Source: an uncultured Granulosicoccaceae bacterium (GTDB lineage: Bacteria > Pseudomonadota > Gammaproteobacteria > Granulosicoccales > Granulosicoccaceae). From it: a DNA stretch of 48,263 nt. The notes below the pieces were generated by a model. The model was not told the DNA's origin. It did not search any database and was given only the letters and a program-made list of their open reading frames with translations. Position numbers and translations under genes: made by a program. The stretch lies in contig CALISD010000078.1 in the NCBI GenBank assembly GCA_938041955.1, forward strand, positions 1-48,263, written 5' to 3'. This document shows, one piece after another, positions 18,599-28,328 of this stretch (positions are counted from its first letter, which is position 1; each line of letters opens with the position of its first letter).

Positions 18599-19303
18599 AT
18601 GGCGGCATCTGCGCTTGAAAAATCACTGATTGCCAAAGCAAATAAGGAATACGCAAAGAAGGCCCAAGGGTATTTTAAAACCGGCCCGGGTGAATATTCT
18701 GAAGGAGATCAATTCCTCGGAATCCGTGTGCCGGCCTTACGCGACGCGGTCAAACAACAACGCAATAAAATCACTCTAAATGAAATAATTGACTTACTGC
18801 AAAGCGATTGGCACGAAGTCAGAATGTTTGCGCTCCTTGCGATGGTAGATTATTTCGAACGTGGTACGAACAAAGAAAAGAAAGCTGCAGTCAGTGCCTA
18901 TTTAAAAAACAAACACCGCATCAACAATTGGGATCTGGTCGACTGCTCTGCGTATAAAATCACCGGTCCCTGGTTTTTTGAAAAAGACCGCACCCCTCTC
19001 GATAAGCTGGTAAAAGCAAACCACATGTGGAGTCGCCGCATTGCAGTGCTCTCTACTTTTCACTACATTCGCCAGAATGATCTGGATGATACCTATCGTT
19101 ACGCACAACTCTTATTCAACGATCCTGAAGATCTGATGCATAAGGCTTCAGGCTGGATGCTACGTGAGGCAGGAAAGCGAGATATACCACGCCTTATGAA
19201 GTTTCTACACCGGCACGCACCCTCAATGCCGCGAACCATGTTGCGCTATGCGATCGAGAAATTACCCATTGACAAAAAAAAGCGTTTGATGGGCCTCGAG
19301 TAA
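18599..19303 (+). CDS. DNA alkylation repair protein, AlkD-like
   Basis: HEAT-like-repeat DNA glycosylase family (AlkD/AlkC) of 234 residues, which removes N3- and N7-alkylated purines. Residues matching the AlkD active site are visible in order: NNWDLVD (Trp and Asp), SRRIAVLST (Arg) and HKASGWMLREAGK (Trp). The start ATG is three bases after the YffB stop, with GAGAG upstream inside that gene, so translation is probably coupled. Activity is inferred from family residues only. A short inverted repeat follows the stop. Confidence 0.88.
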   Translation: MAASALEKSLIAKANKEYAKKAQGYFKTGPGEYSEGDQFLGIRVPALRDAVKQQRNKITLNEIIDLLQSDWHEVRMFALLAMVDYFERGTNKEKKAAVSAYLKNKHRINNWDLVDCSAYKITGPWFFEKDRTPLDKLVKANHMWSRRIAVLSTFHYIRQNDLDDTYRYAQLLFNDPEDLMHKASGWMLREAGKRDIPRLMKFLHRHAPSMPRTMLRYAIEKLPIDKKKRLMGLE

Positions 19304-19320
19304 CACAGCGCGGTCTAATT

Positions 19321-19349
19321 GTCATTTACAAGCACTCGTTTGAAATGAC
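19321..19349. other. Inverted repeat after the alkD-like gene
   Basis: GTCATTT (19321-19327) pairs with AAATGAC (19343-19349) shortly after the stop codon. There is no T-run behind it, so it is a weak terminator candidate or an RNA 3'-end stem. Confidence 0.3.
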
Positions 19350-19461
19350 GAACACACGATTAAACTGCGGTGGCGCAAAACTCACGATCCTCCAATGATG
19401 GCGGCATTTGAATCGCCCCCAAATGGCGCATACTTGTGCGGGAATACCATAAAGCAATTCG

Positions 19462-19842
19462 CTACGCATTTTCCGGCGATGACACATCAAGCAAAACACC
19501 AGCCGGATCCTTCAGAAGCATTCGTTTCTGGCCATAAAATGTAAGTTCTGGCTCTTTGGCAATGTGAAACCCAAGCGCCTTAGCCTTTTCATAAATAGCC
19601 ATGGCATCATCAACAACAAACGTAATATACATACCTGCCGGCTCACCCCTAAACTCTTCGGGAACCAACTCATGGCTTGCCTGCAAAATTCCTAATTCCA
19701 GCTCGCGCCCTTCAGATATGAGGTGAACAAACCAATCACTTTCAAAGTCAACTCTAAGGTCAAATAGAGAGGTATAAAACTCTTTTGATTCTTGCAGATT
19801 ATGCGAACACAAATTCGTCAAAATTCGATTTATTCTCATCAC
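19462..19842 (-). CDS. VOC/glyoxalase-fold protein
   Basis: A 126-residue protein of the vicinal oxygen chelate superfamily. It has the typical INRILTNLCSHNLQESKEFYTSLFDL opening strand-helix and the KDPAGVLLDVSSPE end. The group contains lyases, dioxygenases and resistance proteins; no substrate can be named. Metal-ligand positions are not all obvious, so it could be a binding protein. It is a single gene, convergent with the alkD-like gene. Confidence 0.8.
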   Translation of the reverse strand: MMRINRILTNLCSHNLQESKEFYTSLFDLRVDFESDWFVHLISEGRELELGILQASHELVPEEFRGEPAGMYITFVVDDAMAIYEKAKALGFHIAKEPELTFYGQKRMLLKDPAGVLLDVSSPENA

Positions 19843-19949
19843 GTTCCCTCAATCCTTTAATTCACATACCAGACGCCATCGTCAGTATTGCTACAGGATA
19901 CGTTAACGTTACGGGGCTGACACTACAAGGTGGGCCAAAGTAATCAAAT

Positions 19950-19964
19950 GGCGGCGTTGCCGCC
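19950..19964. other. GC hairpin downstream of yegP
   Basis: GGCGGC (19950-19955) and GCCGCC (19959-19964) with a GTT loop lie just past the end of the minus-strand yegP reading frame. No proper U-tract follows on the minus strand. A possible transcription end for yegP. Confidence 0.3.
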
Positions 19965-19990
19965 GCCGAAAAAATCACTATATTTCAGCC

Positions 19991-20328
19991 TCAACTATCA
20001 GATATATCTGTCACTTTGGCGTCTGGTGCATTACTTTTTATTGACTCTATGCCGCCATCTCTTGACGCTACAGTTTCGTAGGACTGACTAGTTCCTATAA
20101 CTTGATTATTTCCCGCTTTGATATTAAACGAGTACTTGCCTCCTTTCGTCTCCTTCCTTCGTAACGAACATCGTCGGATGCGTTTTTCTTTACAGACTCA
20201 ATGCCATTCATACAACTAGACTTCGCCTTGTACCCTTCACTAGCAAGAATATTCTGACCGTTGCTGGCCTTCAGACGAAAACGGAACTCTCCGGCGTTGT
20301 CTTTGTAAACTTCAAAATTACCTGACAT
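19991..20328 (-). pseudogene. yegP: YegP-like DUF1508 protein, frameshifted
   Basis: YegP proteins have two DUF1508 repeats of about 50 residues. The first is intact (FEVYKDNAGEFRFRLKASNG to GIESVKKN), but the annotated frame then ends early at 20095 with a basic, non-homologous tail. The second repeat is present in the next frame: GKYSFNIKAGNNQVIG, then GGIESIKSNAPDAKV, ending at a TGA at 19991-19993. The break lies in the purine-rich run at about 20145-20163, where one base seems missing or two extra. Either the gene is broken or the base sequence has an error. The ATG has a GTAGAG upstream. The function of YegP is unknown. Confidence 0.85.
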
Positions 20329-20850
20329 ATTTCTACTCTACAGTTATTTATGATTGCTTTTAAGATCGAGGACCAGTCAACTTAGTGGCCCTGCACAGTA
20401 TGAACAGCGTGTACTGAATCCACTATACAGCCCGGGGGTTTGTAAAACTGACCCCATCGATTTGAGCCCTGTTCTGCTGTGAAGCATGCAAATCCAGTGT
20501 AGATTTTCCTCACCCTGTATTATGGTTCAAGAAGTTTAGGTCGTAGTGACCAGACACTGGCTGGTAACGCTACCCAGACAGCATTCGAACGAACTGAACA
20601 ATTGATTCGGCTCTACACTCAATACTTAGACCATTTTTGTCTTGCAATGAGCTCTCCAATCCAGCCAAACCTCTAGATGTTGCCACCCCAATGGGAGGTT
20701 TCAGTACCAGTCATGAAATCGACCTTGTGCCCGAAATCACGGAACATACGCTGGTAAAAGGACCCACTTCGATCAACTGTCACTACAATTACTCATTATT
20801 CTGCCGCTAACCTCACCCGTAACTAGCGCACAGAACAAGGAGGTTGCTAC
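20329..20850. other. Gene-poor region with a possible coding scrap
   Basis: No gene is supported. A minus-strand frame at 20673-20792 gives a protein-like peptide (VTVDRSGSFYQRMFRDFG and onward to a TAG) without a start codon, perhaps a remnant. The rest is featureless except the strong ribosome binding site of the next gene at its right end. Confidence 0.35.
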
Positions 20851-21411
20851 ATGTATTTGATCATCGGGTTATTACTGGGCCTATCCGTGGTGGGATTCTT
20901 ACAGCAGGCACGTGATGCGTCTCACTCACAAGCTCAAGCGCTAGCCTATAAGAAGGTAAAGGAAGCCGAAAGCGTCTACCCGACAATGCAGGCCGAGTGG
21001 TTAAATCGTTATAAGCACTTCGACACACTGATAACAGCAGATAACCCGCAGTCATTTCCAGACGAGCTGCACGGAAACTGGAGACCCGGAAACAGCCCTT
21101 TCTTCTCTAGCTTTACCTTTATTGACTCATCCGGAAATCAGATTGACTACTCGCGACACAACGGATCTCCTTGCTTTAAAAAAAGGTCTGCGTTCAAGTT
21201 GATTAACTATGGAGACGGTTACTTTATTGCACAGAAGCGGAACTCTCAACAAGAACGTTTCGTGTACACTTTAACCGAAAATGAATACTCCACGGACAGT
21301 GACGATCTCCTGAAAACTGAACTCGTCTTTACTAACGGCGCTCCAATCACCGTTGAATATAATCGAATCGACTACCGGGAGGAAAGCGAACTCAATATCT
21401 GCTCGACCTAA
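20851..21411 (+). CDS. Hypothetical membrane-anchored protein, 186 aa
   Basis: ORF with an excellent AGGAGG about 7 nt before the ATG, so expression is likely. The first 17 or so residues are a hydrophobic segment (YLIIGLLLGLSVVGFL) acting as signal or N-terminal anchor, followed by a short helical charged stretch. The rest is a soluble domain of about 140 residues, rich in aromatic and polar residues, with two cysteines (one at SPCFKKR, one near the end). I do not recognise the family. It is flanked by gene-free DNA on both sides, so context gives no hint. Probably a periplasm-facing protein. Confidence 0.7.
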   Translation: MYLIIGLLLGLSVVGFLQQARDASHSQAQALAYKKVKEAESVYPTMQAEWLNRYKHFDTLITADNPQSFPDELHGNWRPGNSPFFSSFTFIDSSGNQIDYSRHNGSPCFKKRSAFKLINYGDGYFIAQKRNSQQERFVYTLTENEYSTDSDDLLKTELVFTNGAPITVEYNRIDYREESELNICST

Positions 21412-21708
21412 CCATTAAAGCCAAGCTATCAATATAGATAGAAGAGCCAAACTCTTACATCTCAAATTATTATCTTAACCGCTTTCGAGCCAACGCAGCA
21501 AACAAGCCACTCGCCGATGCAGTACGAGTCGCCGCGCACCGCTTAGTCTGCGAAATGCTTGTTGGATTAAGTAATCCTTACGCGGGCAGAACCATAAAGT
21601 ACCTGCTTCGAAACAGATTTTCTCTGCGACTGCACCTCTCCGTTAATTCACCTGCAGCATCCTGATTAAGTGTATGACTGAATCACACGCTACCGATTCA
21701 GATTCCTC

Positions 21709-23415
21709 TCAGGTGATCAGTAATTCTTCAGATAAGTTTTTTGCAGACGCTTCAACGGTCCTGCCGAGGCTACAAAAACACGACGCTTTTATCTCCAAAT
21801 CAGAACGCGCCATTGCAAAATCAAGCCGTGGTTTAATCCGGCGTGCTTCACGCTTCTTTTTCTGTCTTAAATAACATTCATGCAAACCCATTAACGCCCA
21901 AACGTTATCAGGGTGTTGATTCGAACGTATAACCGTATCGTTCAAGCCTAAATCTGCCTCAAAGGTTGCCGTCGCCTCTTTTACCTTCCCCTGCTCCAGC
22001 AATAGAGCGCCAAGTGCATGACGACTCGGCATCATCCATCCCCAGGGTTCATCATAAGGCAATGCATCTTCCTTGCGCACCGCTTCTCGAAGGTGTTCAA
22101 AAGCAAGCTCATGATTGCCGCAATGGTATTCAACTTCGCCCGCCATCATCTGCCGCGCTACAGTGAGAATGTCCTGACACTTCACCACATGCACATAGCG
22201 ATCATCGGACACCTGGCTGACATACAGTTCAAATGCCTTCATTGAGTTGCGTGCTGATAGATCGTTGCCCAATGCCGCGTAGGCAATCGCTTTACCGTAA
22301 TAGTTAGTCGCTGTTGTCACGCAATAAAAATCCGGATCATCCGGGAGCGAATCATCTATTAACTCCTGCCATCGGCCAAAGCGAATCAACGCATGCGTTC
22401 GCATACCCATATAACCCTCTACAAAATCCGCCATCGGTGGCGAGGGAATGCGTAGAAATTCATCAGGTATAGTGTCTTCAATGCCTCTTACCGCCTCCAT
22501 CGACGCGGCATAATTACCCAGAAACATTGCACCATATAACTTGAAATGATAGTTGTGAACCCGATACAAAGAGTAGAAGTTCATTGCTCCGTTCTGTTGC
22601 AGGTACTTTAGATCTGCTTCAATACCGGACGAATTCCCATTTACTACATCCTGATAGTTTCCGCATAGCACATCTATGTGTGTCGACATATGCTTCAAAT
22701 GGCCAGCGTCAGGCACCAGGTTACGCAACTCATCCGCTGCCCTTAAAGCCACTTCCGGCGTCTGTGACATTTCCATTAAATGAATATATAGATGCAACAA
22801 GCCCGGGTGTCGGGCAGGACCTTTCTGTTCTACACGGCGCATCGCTGATTCAAGCACCTCACGCGCTTCAAGAGTGGCAGCGCCATCCACCACATCACCG
22901 GTAACGGGATCCCACATTTTCCACGGAGTTAAATTCATCAAAGCTTCTGCAAAAAACAAAGCCACATCTGAATCATCAGGATAAAGCTGATATACCGATC
23001 GCATCTCATCGCAATAGGACTTACTCCAAGCATAGAGATCTTCAGCAGGTTCGGTGGTCGGGTGACGACAATGCAGTGCGTTGATAAGCGCCTGTTCAAC
23101 TGGCGTGGCACCTGCGAAAAGCCCCTTGGCGTTTGCTACAGACTCCGTTGCAGTCTTTAATGCCGTTTCAAGTGACGCCGGGTCAAACAACTCCCACGCC
23201 ATATTATAATTCGGCCCTGCACAGTAAGCGATACCCCAGTGAGCCATTGCCAGCTCGGGATCTTGCGACAAGGCTTTTTCAAAGCACACGGTAGCTTCCT
23301 CGTGGTTATACGCAAAGACCCAGTTAAGTCCTCTGTTGAACCAGGTTTGTGCTTCCGTGGAATTCGTTGATACCGGACGTATATATTCACCAAGGTCGTA
23401 TGGATAATCGCTCAT
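21709..23415 (-). CDS. TPR-rich protein, 568 aa
   Basis: Cytoplasmic protein built from tetratricopeptide-like helical repeats. The first is clear (FNRGLNWVFAYNHEEATVCFEKALSQDPELAMAHWG, a TPR at about 26-61), and others occur near 400-530 (ALGALLLEQGKVKEATATFE). Similar long TPR proteins, sharing the AMAHWGIAY motif, are widespread in bacteria and fungi without known function. Middle segments (HPGLLHLYIHLMEMS, HLKHMSTHIDVLCGNY) are rich in His and may bind metal or a ligand (inference). No signal peptide. It is a single gene with gene-free flanks. Confidence 0.85.
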   Translation of the reverse strand: MSDYPYDLGEYIRPVSTNSTEAQTWFNRGLNWVFAYNHEEATVCFEKALSQDPELAMAHWGIAYCAGPNYNMAWELFDPASLETALKTATESVANAKGLFAGATPVEQALINALHCRHPTTEPAEDLYAWSKSYCDEMRSVYQLYPDDSDVALFFAEALMNLTPWKMWDPVTGDVVDGAATLEAREVLESAMRRVEQKGPARHPGLLHLYIHLMEMSQTPEVALRAADELRNLVPDAGHLKHMSTHIDVLCGNYQDVVNGNSSGIEADLKYLQQNGAMNFYSLYRVHNYHFKLYGAMFLGNYAASMEAVRGIEDTIPDEFLRIPSPPMADFVEGYMGMRTHALIRFGRWQELIDDSLPDDPDFYCVTTATNYYGKAIAYAALGNDLSARNSMKAFELYVSQVSDDRYVHVVKCQDILTVARQMMAGEVEYHCGNHELAFEHLREAVRKEDALPYDEPWGWMMPSRHALGALLLEQGKVKEATATFEADLGLNDTVIRSNQHPDNVWALMGLHECYLRQKKKREARRIKPRLDFAMARSDLEIKASCFCSLGRTVEASAKNLSEELLIT

Positions 23416-23494
23416 GACATTGCTTTCCTTTCTTGCAAATTAGGTATTACCGTTTTCTCAACTCCCCTAATAGCATAGCAAGATCACTACGTAG

Positions 23495-23773
23495 CTTCTG
23501 TATCACCTTAGGTGTAAGTCGAAGTTAATCCATTTTCAGTTCGCAAAGACTGTCAAACAGCTGGACGGCTATAATCTACTTCTGGAACAGCACCAACTGA
23601 TAAACGGACCCACCGAAAAGCTATCGGTGAACGACAACGCCGCCGTTTTCCTTGAAGGCGATTGGAGCCTGGAAGACCAGCATGTGACCTTCCAGTCAGC
23701 ATCTACGCAGCAGAATCTGGTTTTCATAGACACTGATGGGGATGGGTGGAGTTGGACGGCAACAGGTGGGTAA
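23495..23773 (+). pseudogene. C-terminal remnant of an unknown secreted-type protein
   Basis: A plus-strand frame without any plausible start encodes QLDGYNLLLEQHQL, then NDNAAVFLEGDWSLEDQHV, and ends VFIDTDGDGWSWTATGG at a TAA (23771-23773). The TDGDG segment and regular amphipathic strands look like the end of an extracellular or calcium-binding protein. Upstream the frame closes at a TAG near 23491. An opposite-strand ORF over the same bases looks like its shadow. Interpreted as the tail of a lost gene. Confidence 0.4.
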
Positions 23774-23849
23774 CACTTATAGGACACAACTGACCTAACA
23801 GACAAAATGCGCACTTTGTCCAACTGCAATCGTTCATTGACAGGCTTGC

Positions 23850-24284
23850 TCAGGTGAATGCCTTAGCCATATATCTAAGGCCATTTTTAATTCCACTATC
23901 TTGCCAGCCATGTTTTTTATAAAAACCATAAGCCCTGAGGTTCGGATCAATATCTGTTGTCAGCCATATTTCGTTGCAGCCTTTTGAGTGCAACCAATTC
24001 TCTACATTAGTTAAAAGCTTAGAGCCAATACCTTTGTCTTCGTATTCTGGCAGCAATGCAATAACAGTCATTTCTGCAGCACCGAAGTCACCCATGGCAA
24101 AGCCAACGACGCACCCATCTTCCTCAGATAACCACCCCCTATGGGAGCCTTTAATAGCCTCACGTATAGAAGCTACTGTAATTCCAATGCTCGCAAGCTC
24201 TTCCATACTCATCTTGTTCTCCCTGGTTACTACCCTGACGGAGAAGAGCAATGGAACATCTTTATCTTCGATTTCTCTAATCAA
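23850..24284 (-). CDS. GNAT-family N-acetyltransferase
   Basis: A 144-residue acetyl-CoA-dependent acetyltransferase. The acetyl-CoA loop is LLPEYEDKGIGSKLL (motif A, Q/RxxGxG/A form EDKGIG). FYKKHGWQDSG is motif B near the C-terminus. The substrate (small molecule or protein) cannot be told. It lies 30 bp before aceF on the same strand and may be read through from aceEF, but a functional link is not evident. Confidence 0.85.
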   Translation of the reverse strand: MIREIEDKDVPLLFSVRVVTRENKMSMEELASIGITVASIREAIKGSHRGWLSEEDGCVVGFAMGDFGAAEMTVIALLPEYEDKGIGSKLLTNVENWLHSKGCNEIWLTTDIDPNLRAYGFYKKHGWQDSGIKNGLRYMAKAFT

Positions 24285-24313
24285 GTTTTCACCCAGACAT
24301 TAATCTCTTGAAT

Positions 24314-25639
24314 TCAAATCGCTATACGACGAAAATCAGAAAGTAATTTTGCGATATGCACCAGAAATCGTGCAGCGGCAACGCCATCGACCACCCGGTG
24401 ATCAAAGCTTAAGCTCAGCGGCTGAATTTGGCGCGGCGAAAAGTCAGTGCCATTCCATACCGGCTGTATCTCCGAGCGCGCCAGCCCGAGTATTGCTACC
24501 TCCGGCGCGTTAATAATGGGGGTGAAGTTTGTGCCGCCTATACCGCCCAGTGAGGAAATAGTAAACGTTGCTCCCTGCATGTCTGTGGGCTGTAGCTTAC
24601 CGGCGCGTGCGGCAAATGAAAGGCTTGCTAACTCACCTGCTATTTCTCTAAGACCTTTTTGATCTGCCTGTTTAATCACAGGAACCAGCAGCCCGTCTGG
24701 AGTATCCGCAGCAAAGCCAATATTCCAATAGTGCTTGTGCACTAACGCTTCTCCATCGAGAGATGAATTGAAATCCGGATACTCCTTCAGTGACGCCACT
24801 ACCGCCTTAACAACAAACGATAACAGCGTTATCTTTGCGTCCTCGGCACCAGATTCACCATTCAGCACCTGCCTGAATTCTTCTATATCGGTTACATCAG
24901 ATTTATCGAACGTGGTCACATGTGGAATTAGCAAGGCATTGCGCGCAAGCGCAGGTCCGGATATTTTTCCTATCCGGCTTAGTGGCGTTCTTTCCACCGG
25001 CCCGAATTTGGCATAATCAACCTTAGGCCAGTCAGGGATGGCTGCCAGAGTCGACGACAATTGCATTGCCGCTCCAGCTGCCTGACCTGTCATTTTGCTT
25101 TTAACGTAAACTTCAACGTCTACCGCGGTTATACGATCCTTTGGCCCTGTCCCTGTGACATCGCTAATTTCAACGCCAAGGGTTCGTGCGCGGCGACGCA
25201 CTGAAGGTGAAGCATACACAGGGCCCGCGTTGCTTTTCGACAGGCCTGACTGAGATCCGATGTCACTGTTCAAGGTCAGTGGTGGGGGAGCCAATAACTC
25301 TGACTCATCCGCAGCCGTTGCAACTGTTCGTATAGGCACGTGTTCAGCAGAACCTGCACCAACAGCATAAGCGGCATCACCCCTTTCAGACAGAGCCATC
25401 TCGACTTCCATTGTCATAATAAGACTCCCCGTGTTCACCACATCGTCGGTCGCGACAAGGATACTCACCACCTTACCGCCCACCTCAGCTGGCACATCCA
25501 ACGTGGCTTTATCGCTCTCAAGCACCAGTAAAGAGTCACCTGCCTTTACTCTGTCCCCGACAGCAACGGGAATTTCAATAACCGGTACATCTGAAAAGTC
25601 GCCAATATCAGGCACATATATTTTGCATATTTCAGTCAC
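24314..25639 (-). CDS. aceF: Pyruvate dehydrogenase E2, dihydrolipoyl acetyltransferase
   Basis: Core of the pyruvate dehydrogenase complex, moving acetyl from lipoyl to CoA. The 441-residue protein has one lipoyl domain with the lipoylated lysine in LESDKATLDVPA (Lys44), a linker, an E3-binding domain (VYASPSVRRRARTLGVEISD), and the catalytic domain ending DHRVVDG with His414 and Asp418. E. coli AceF has three lipoyl domains; a single one is common elsewhere. The GTG at 25639 has AAGGAGG five bases before it and lies 10 bp after the aceE stop. A longer upstream start inside aceE is unlikely. No E3 (lpd) gene follows. Confidence 0.95.
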   Translation of the reverse strand: MTEICKIYVPDIGDFSDVPVIEIPVAVGDRVKAGDSLLVLESDKATLDVPAEVGGKVVSILVATDDVVNTGSLIMTMEVEMALSERGDAAYAVGAGSAEHVPIRTVATAADESELLAPPPLTLNSDIGSQSGLSKSNAGPVYASPSVRRRARTLGVEISDVTGTGPKDRITAVDVEVYVKSKMTGQAAGAAMQLSSTLAAIPDWPKVDYAKFGPVERTPLSRIGKISGPALARNALLIPHVTTFDKSDVTDIEEFRQVLNGESGAEDAKITLLSFVVKAVVASLKEYPDFNSSLDGEALVHKHYWNIGFAADTPDGLLVPVIKQADQKGLREIAGELASLSFAARAGKLQPTDMQGATFTISSLGGIGGTNFTPIINAPEVAILGLARSEIQPVWNGTDFSPRQIQPLSLSFDHRVVDGVAAARFLVHIAKLLSDFRRIAI

Positions 25640-25649
25640 CAATGCCTCC

Positions 25650-28328
25650 TTATACTTTCCAGGGTGAAGTTGCCGTTGAATCAATACCCAGTGTCACAAT
25701 CGCATCTTGGTGAACCTTCTGATCCAGACTTCCGGCCTGTACTAGTGACGCGATGGCGGCAAGCGCAATATGTTGTCGGTCAACTTCGAAAAACCGACGC
25801 AGAGCCGGCCGATTAGCCGATCGACCAAATCCGTCAGTCCCAAGAATAGTCATCGGTGCTTTTACATGCGGTGATATTTGCTGTACCAGCGCACGCACAT
25901 AATCCGTTGCGACTATTATCGGCACCTCTCCACCAAGTAGAGTTTCCAGGTAATTTTTTTCAGGCGTTGCTGTGAGGTTCAGTCGGTTCCGACGCTCTAC
26001 CTCAACCGCTTCGCGGGCAAGTTCATTAAAGCTGGTTGCACTATAGACCTCGCTACTGATGCCGAAATCATCGTGCAGTAAATTGGCTGCAGCAATAACT
26101 TCATTGAGTATGGTGCCCGCCCCCATTAAACGCACACACGGCGCATCAGTTTCACCAACGGCATTGATCTTATACAAACCTTTAACAATCCCTTCTTCCA
26201 CACCTTCAGGCATTGTTGGCTGAGCATAATTTTCATTCATTACGGTGAGATAGAAAAACTCATCCCGCTTTTCATCCACCATTCGGGTTAAGCCGTACTC
26301 TATAATGACGGCCAACTCATACGCGTATGCAGGGTCATAAGCACGGCAGTTAGGCACCGTAGACGCTAGTAAATGACTAGACCCATCCTGATGCTGCAAA
26401 CCCTCGCCTGACAACGTCGTGCGCCCGGCCGTTGCCCCCAGAAGAAAACCCCGTGCCCGTTGATCAGCTGCCGCCCAAATCTGATCCCCTACACGTTGGA
26501 AGCCGAACATTGAATAAAAAATATAAAACGGCAACAACTCGGTATTGTGTATTGAATAAGCAGTAGCTGCAGTTGTCCAGGTACTGATTGCGCTGGCTTC
26601 ATTGATGCCTTCCTGTATTAACTGACCATCATGCGTTTCTTTGTAAAACAACATAGAGCTTGCGTCTTCAGGTTCGTACAACTGCCCTTCTGTTGAATAG
26701 ATACCCACTTGCCGAAACAAATTATCCATACCGAATGTACGTGCCTCATCGGCAACAATGGGCACAATGCGTGGTCCATAATGTTTGTCTTTCAGTAAAC
26801 CGCCCAGCATGCGTACCACCGCCATGGTGGTCGACATTTCCTTACCATTGGCTTCCAGGGCAAACTTGCCGTATTGCTCTAGGGTCGGACGCGGCGGCGT
26901 GACCGTGGTTGCCTGTGGAAAGCGTTTTGGCACCGGGCCACCTAACTCTGAACGCCTCTCTTTCAGATAACTAATTTCGGGGCTGTTATCAGAGGGCTTA
27001 AGAAAATCCAGGTTCTCCACCTGAGAATCTGTTAACGACAGATCAAATCGATCGCGAAAAGTAAGCAGCGCTTCGACATCCAGCTTCTTGGCCTGGTGCG
27101 CGATCATGCGGCTTTCACCTGCGCCCCCCATGCCAAAGCCTTTTTTAGTTTTAGCAAGAATAACGGTAGGCTGCCCCTTGTGTGCTTTAGCCGCTGCAAA
27201 CGCCGCGTATATCTTCTTTTCATCATGGCCACCACGACGCAACTGATGAATTTCATCATCAGACATATGCCCGACAAGGGCTGCGCTATCGGGGTCAGCA
27301 TCGAAGAATTTTTGACGATTATAGTCACCATCTTTAGACCCCAGATTCTGGTATTCACCATCAACAGTTTGCGCAAAACGACGTAACATCACATTGTCCT
27401 TGTCGCGTGCGAACAATGGATCCCATTCAGATCCCCAAAGCACTTTAATCACGTTCCAGCCAGCGCCCACAAACAAGGCTTCCAGTTCCTGAATGATTTG
27501 TCCGTTACCACGCACAGGACCATCAAGTCGCTGTAGGTTGCAGTTAACAACGAACGTCAGGTTGTCGAGCTTTTCACGCGCTGCAAGCGTCAGTCCGCCA
27601 ACAGATTCCGGCTCATCCATTTCTCCATCACCAAGGAACGTCCAGACATGCCTGTCTGTGGTGTCTGCCAAATCACGTGCACTCAGGTATTTCATGAACC
27701 GCGCCTGACTAACAGCAGACATTGCAGCAAGCCCCATAGAAGCACCGGGTATCTGCCAGTAATCATCCATTAACCACGGATGCGGGTATGAACTAAGGCC
27801 CTGGCCCGGAAATTCTTGTCGGTAATTGCAGATTCTTTCTTCTGACAGCCGTCCTTCCAGAAATGACCGTGCATATACTGCAGGTGCGCAGTGAGCCTGG
27901 ACGTATAACAGATCGCCATCAAAGTCATCAGTGCGGGCGCGAAAAAAGTGGTTGAACCCTACTTCAAGTAGTTCGGCAGCAGACGCGTAGGTGGCGATGT
28001 GTCCGCCCAGTTCACCGTAGGCTCTGTTGGCACGCATTACCATGGCCAGCGAGTTCCATCGAACCATGCCGTTGATGCGTTTTTCAACGGCTAGATCACC
28101 CGGATAGGCCGGCTGTTGTGAAACCGGGATAGTGTTGCGATATGACGAATACGGCAAGCCACTGGTAGTCACACCAAGTCGGCGCGCTCTATCCTGCAGC
28201 TGAGACAAAACGAAATGAGTCCGCTTGCCACCCTGAGCTGAATTTAACGCTTCAAGAGACTCGATCCACTCTTTGGTCTCTAAAGGGTCGCTGTCAAACT
28301 GCGGATTGTTGTCTGTATTTGTTGCCAT
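25650..28328 (-). CDS. aceE: Pyruvate dehydrogenase E1, homodimeric type
   Basis: Thiamine-diphosphate enzyme that decarboxylates pyruvate and acetylates E2 lipoyl groups. The 892-residue length fits the homodimeric form of gammaproteobacteria. The ThDP motif runs from GDGE (233-236) to NCN (262-264). Later KTKKGFGMGGAGE and FGFQRVGDQIWAAADQR are conserved blocks of this type. It is the first gene of an aceE-aceF transcript. A divergent Lrp/AsnC regulator starts 147 bp upstream, and no pdhR is seen, so control by the Lrp-type protein is possible. Confidence 0.97.
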   Translation of the reverse strand: MATNTDNNPQFDSDPLETKEWIESLEALNSAQGGKRTHFVLSQLQDRARRLGVTTSGLPYSSYRNTIPVSQQPAYPGDLAVEKRINGMVRWNSLAMVMRANRAYGELGGHIATYASAAELLEVGFNHFFRARTDDFDGDLLYVQAHCAPAVYARSFLEGRLSEERICNYRQEFPGQGLSSYPHPWLMDDYWQIPGASMGLAAMSAVSQARFMKYLSARDLADTTDRHVWTFLGDGEMDEPESVGGLTLAAREKLDNLTFVVNCNLQRLDGPVRGNGQIIQELEALFVGAGWNVIKVLWGSEWDPLFARDKDNVMLRRFAQTVDGEYQNLGSKDGDYNRQKFFDADPDSAALVGHMSDDEIHQLRRGGHDEKKIYAAFAAAKAHKGQPTVILAKTKKGFGMGGAGESRMIAHQAKKLDVEALLTFRDRFDLSLTDSQVENLDFLKPSDNSPEISYLKERRSELGGPVPKRFPQATTVTPPRPTLEQYGKFALEANGKEMSTTMAVVRMLGGLLKDKHYGPRIVPIVADEARTFGMDNLFRQVGIYSTEGQLYEPEDASSMLFYKETHDGQLIQEGINEASAISTWTTAATAYSIHNTELLPFYIFYSMFGFQRVGDQIWAAADQRARGFLLGATAGRTTLSGEGLQHQDGSSHLLASTVPNCRAYDPAYAYELAVIIEYGLTRMVDEKRDEFFYLTVMNENYAQPTMPEGVEEGIVKGLYKINAVGETDAPCVRLMGAGTILNEVIAAANLLHDDFGISSEVYSATSFNELAREAVEVERRNRLNLTATPEKNYLETLLGGEVPIIVATDYVRALVQQISPHVKAPMTILGTDGFGRSANRPALRRFFEVDRQHIALAAIASLVQAGSLDQKVHQDAIVTLGIDSTATSPWKV

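Noticed and set aside
23569..23829. Minus-strand ORF of 86 aa
   Set aside because: Composition rich in Ser and Cys without motif; the opposite strand reads as the more protein-like remnant.
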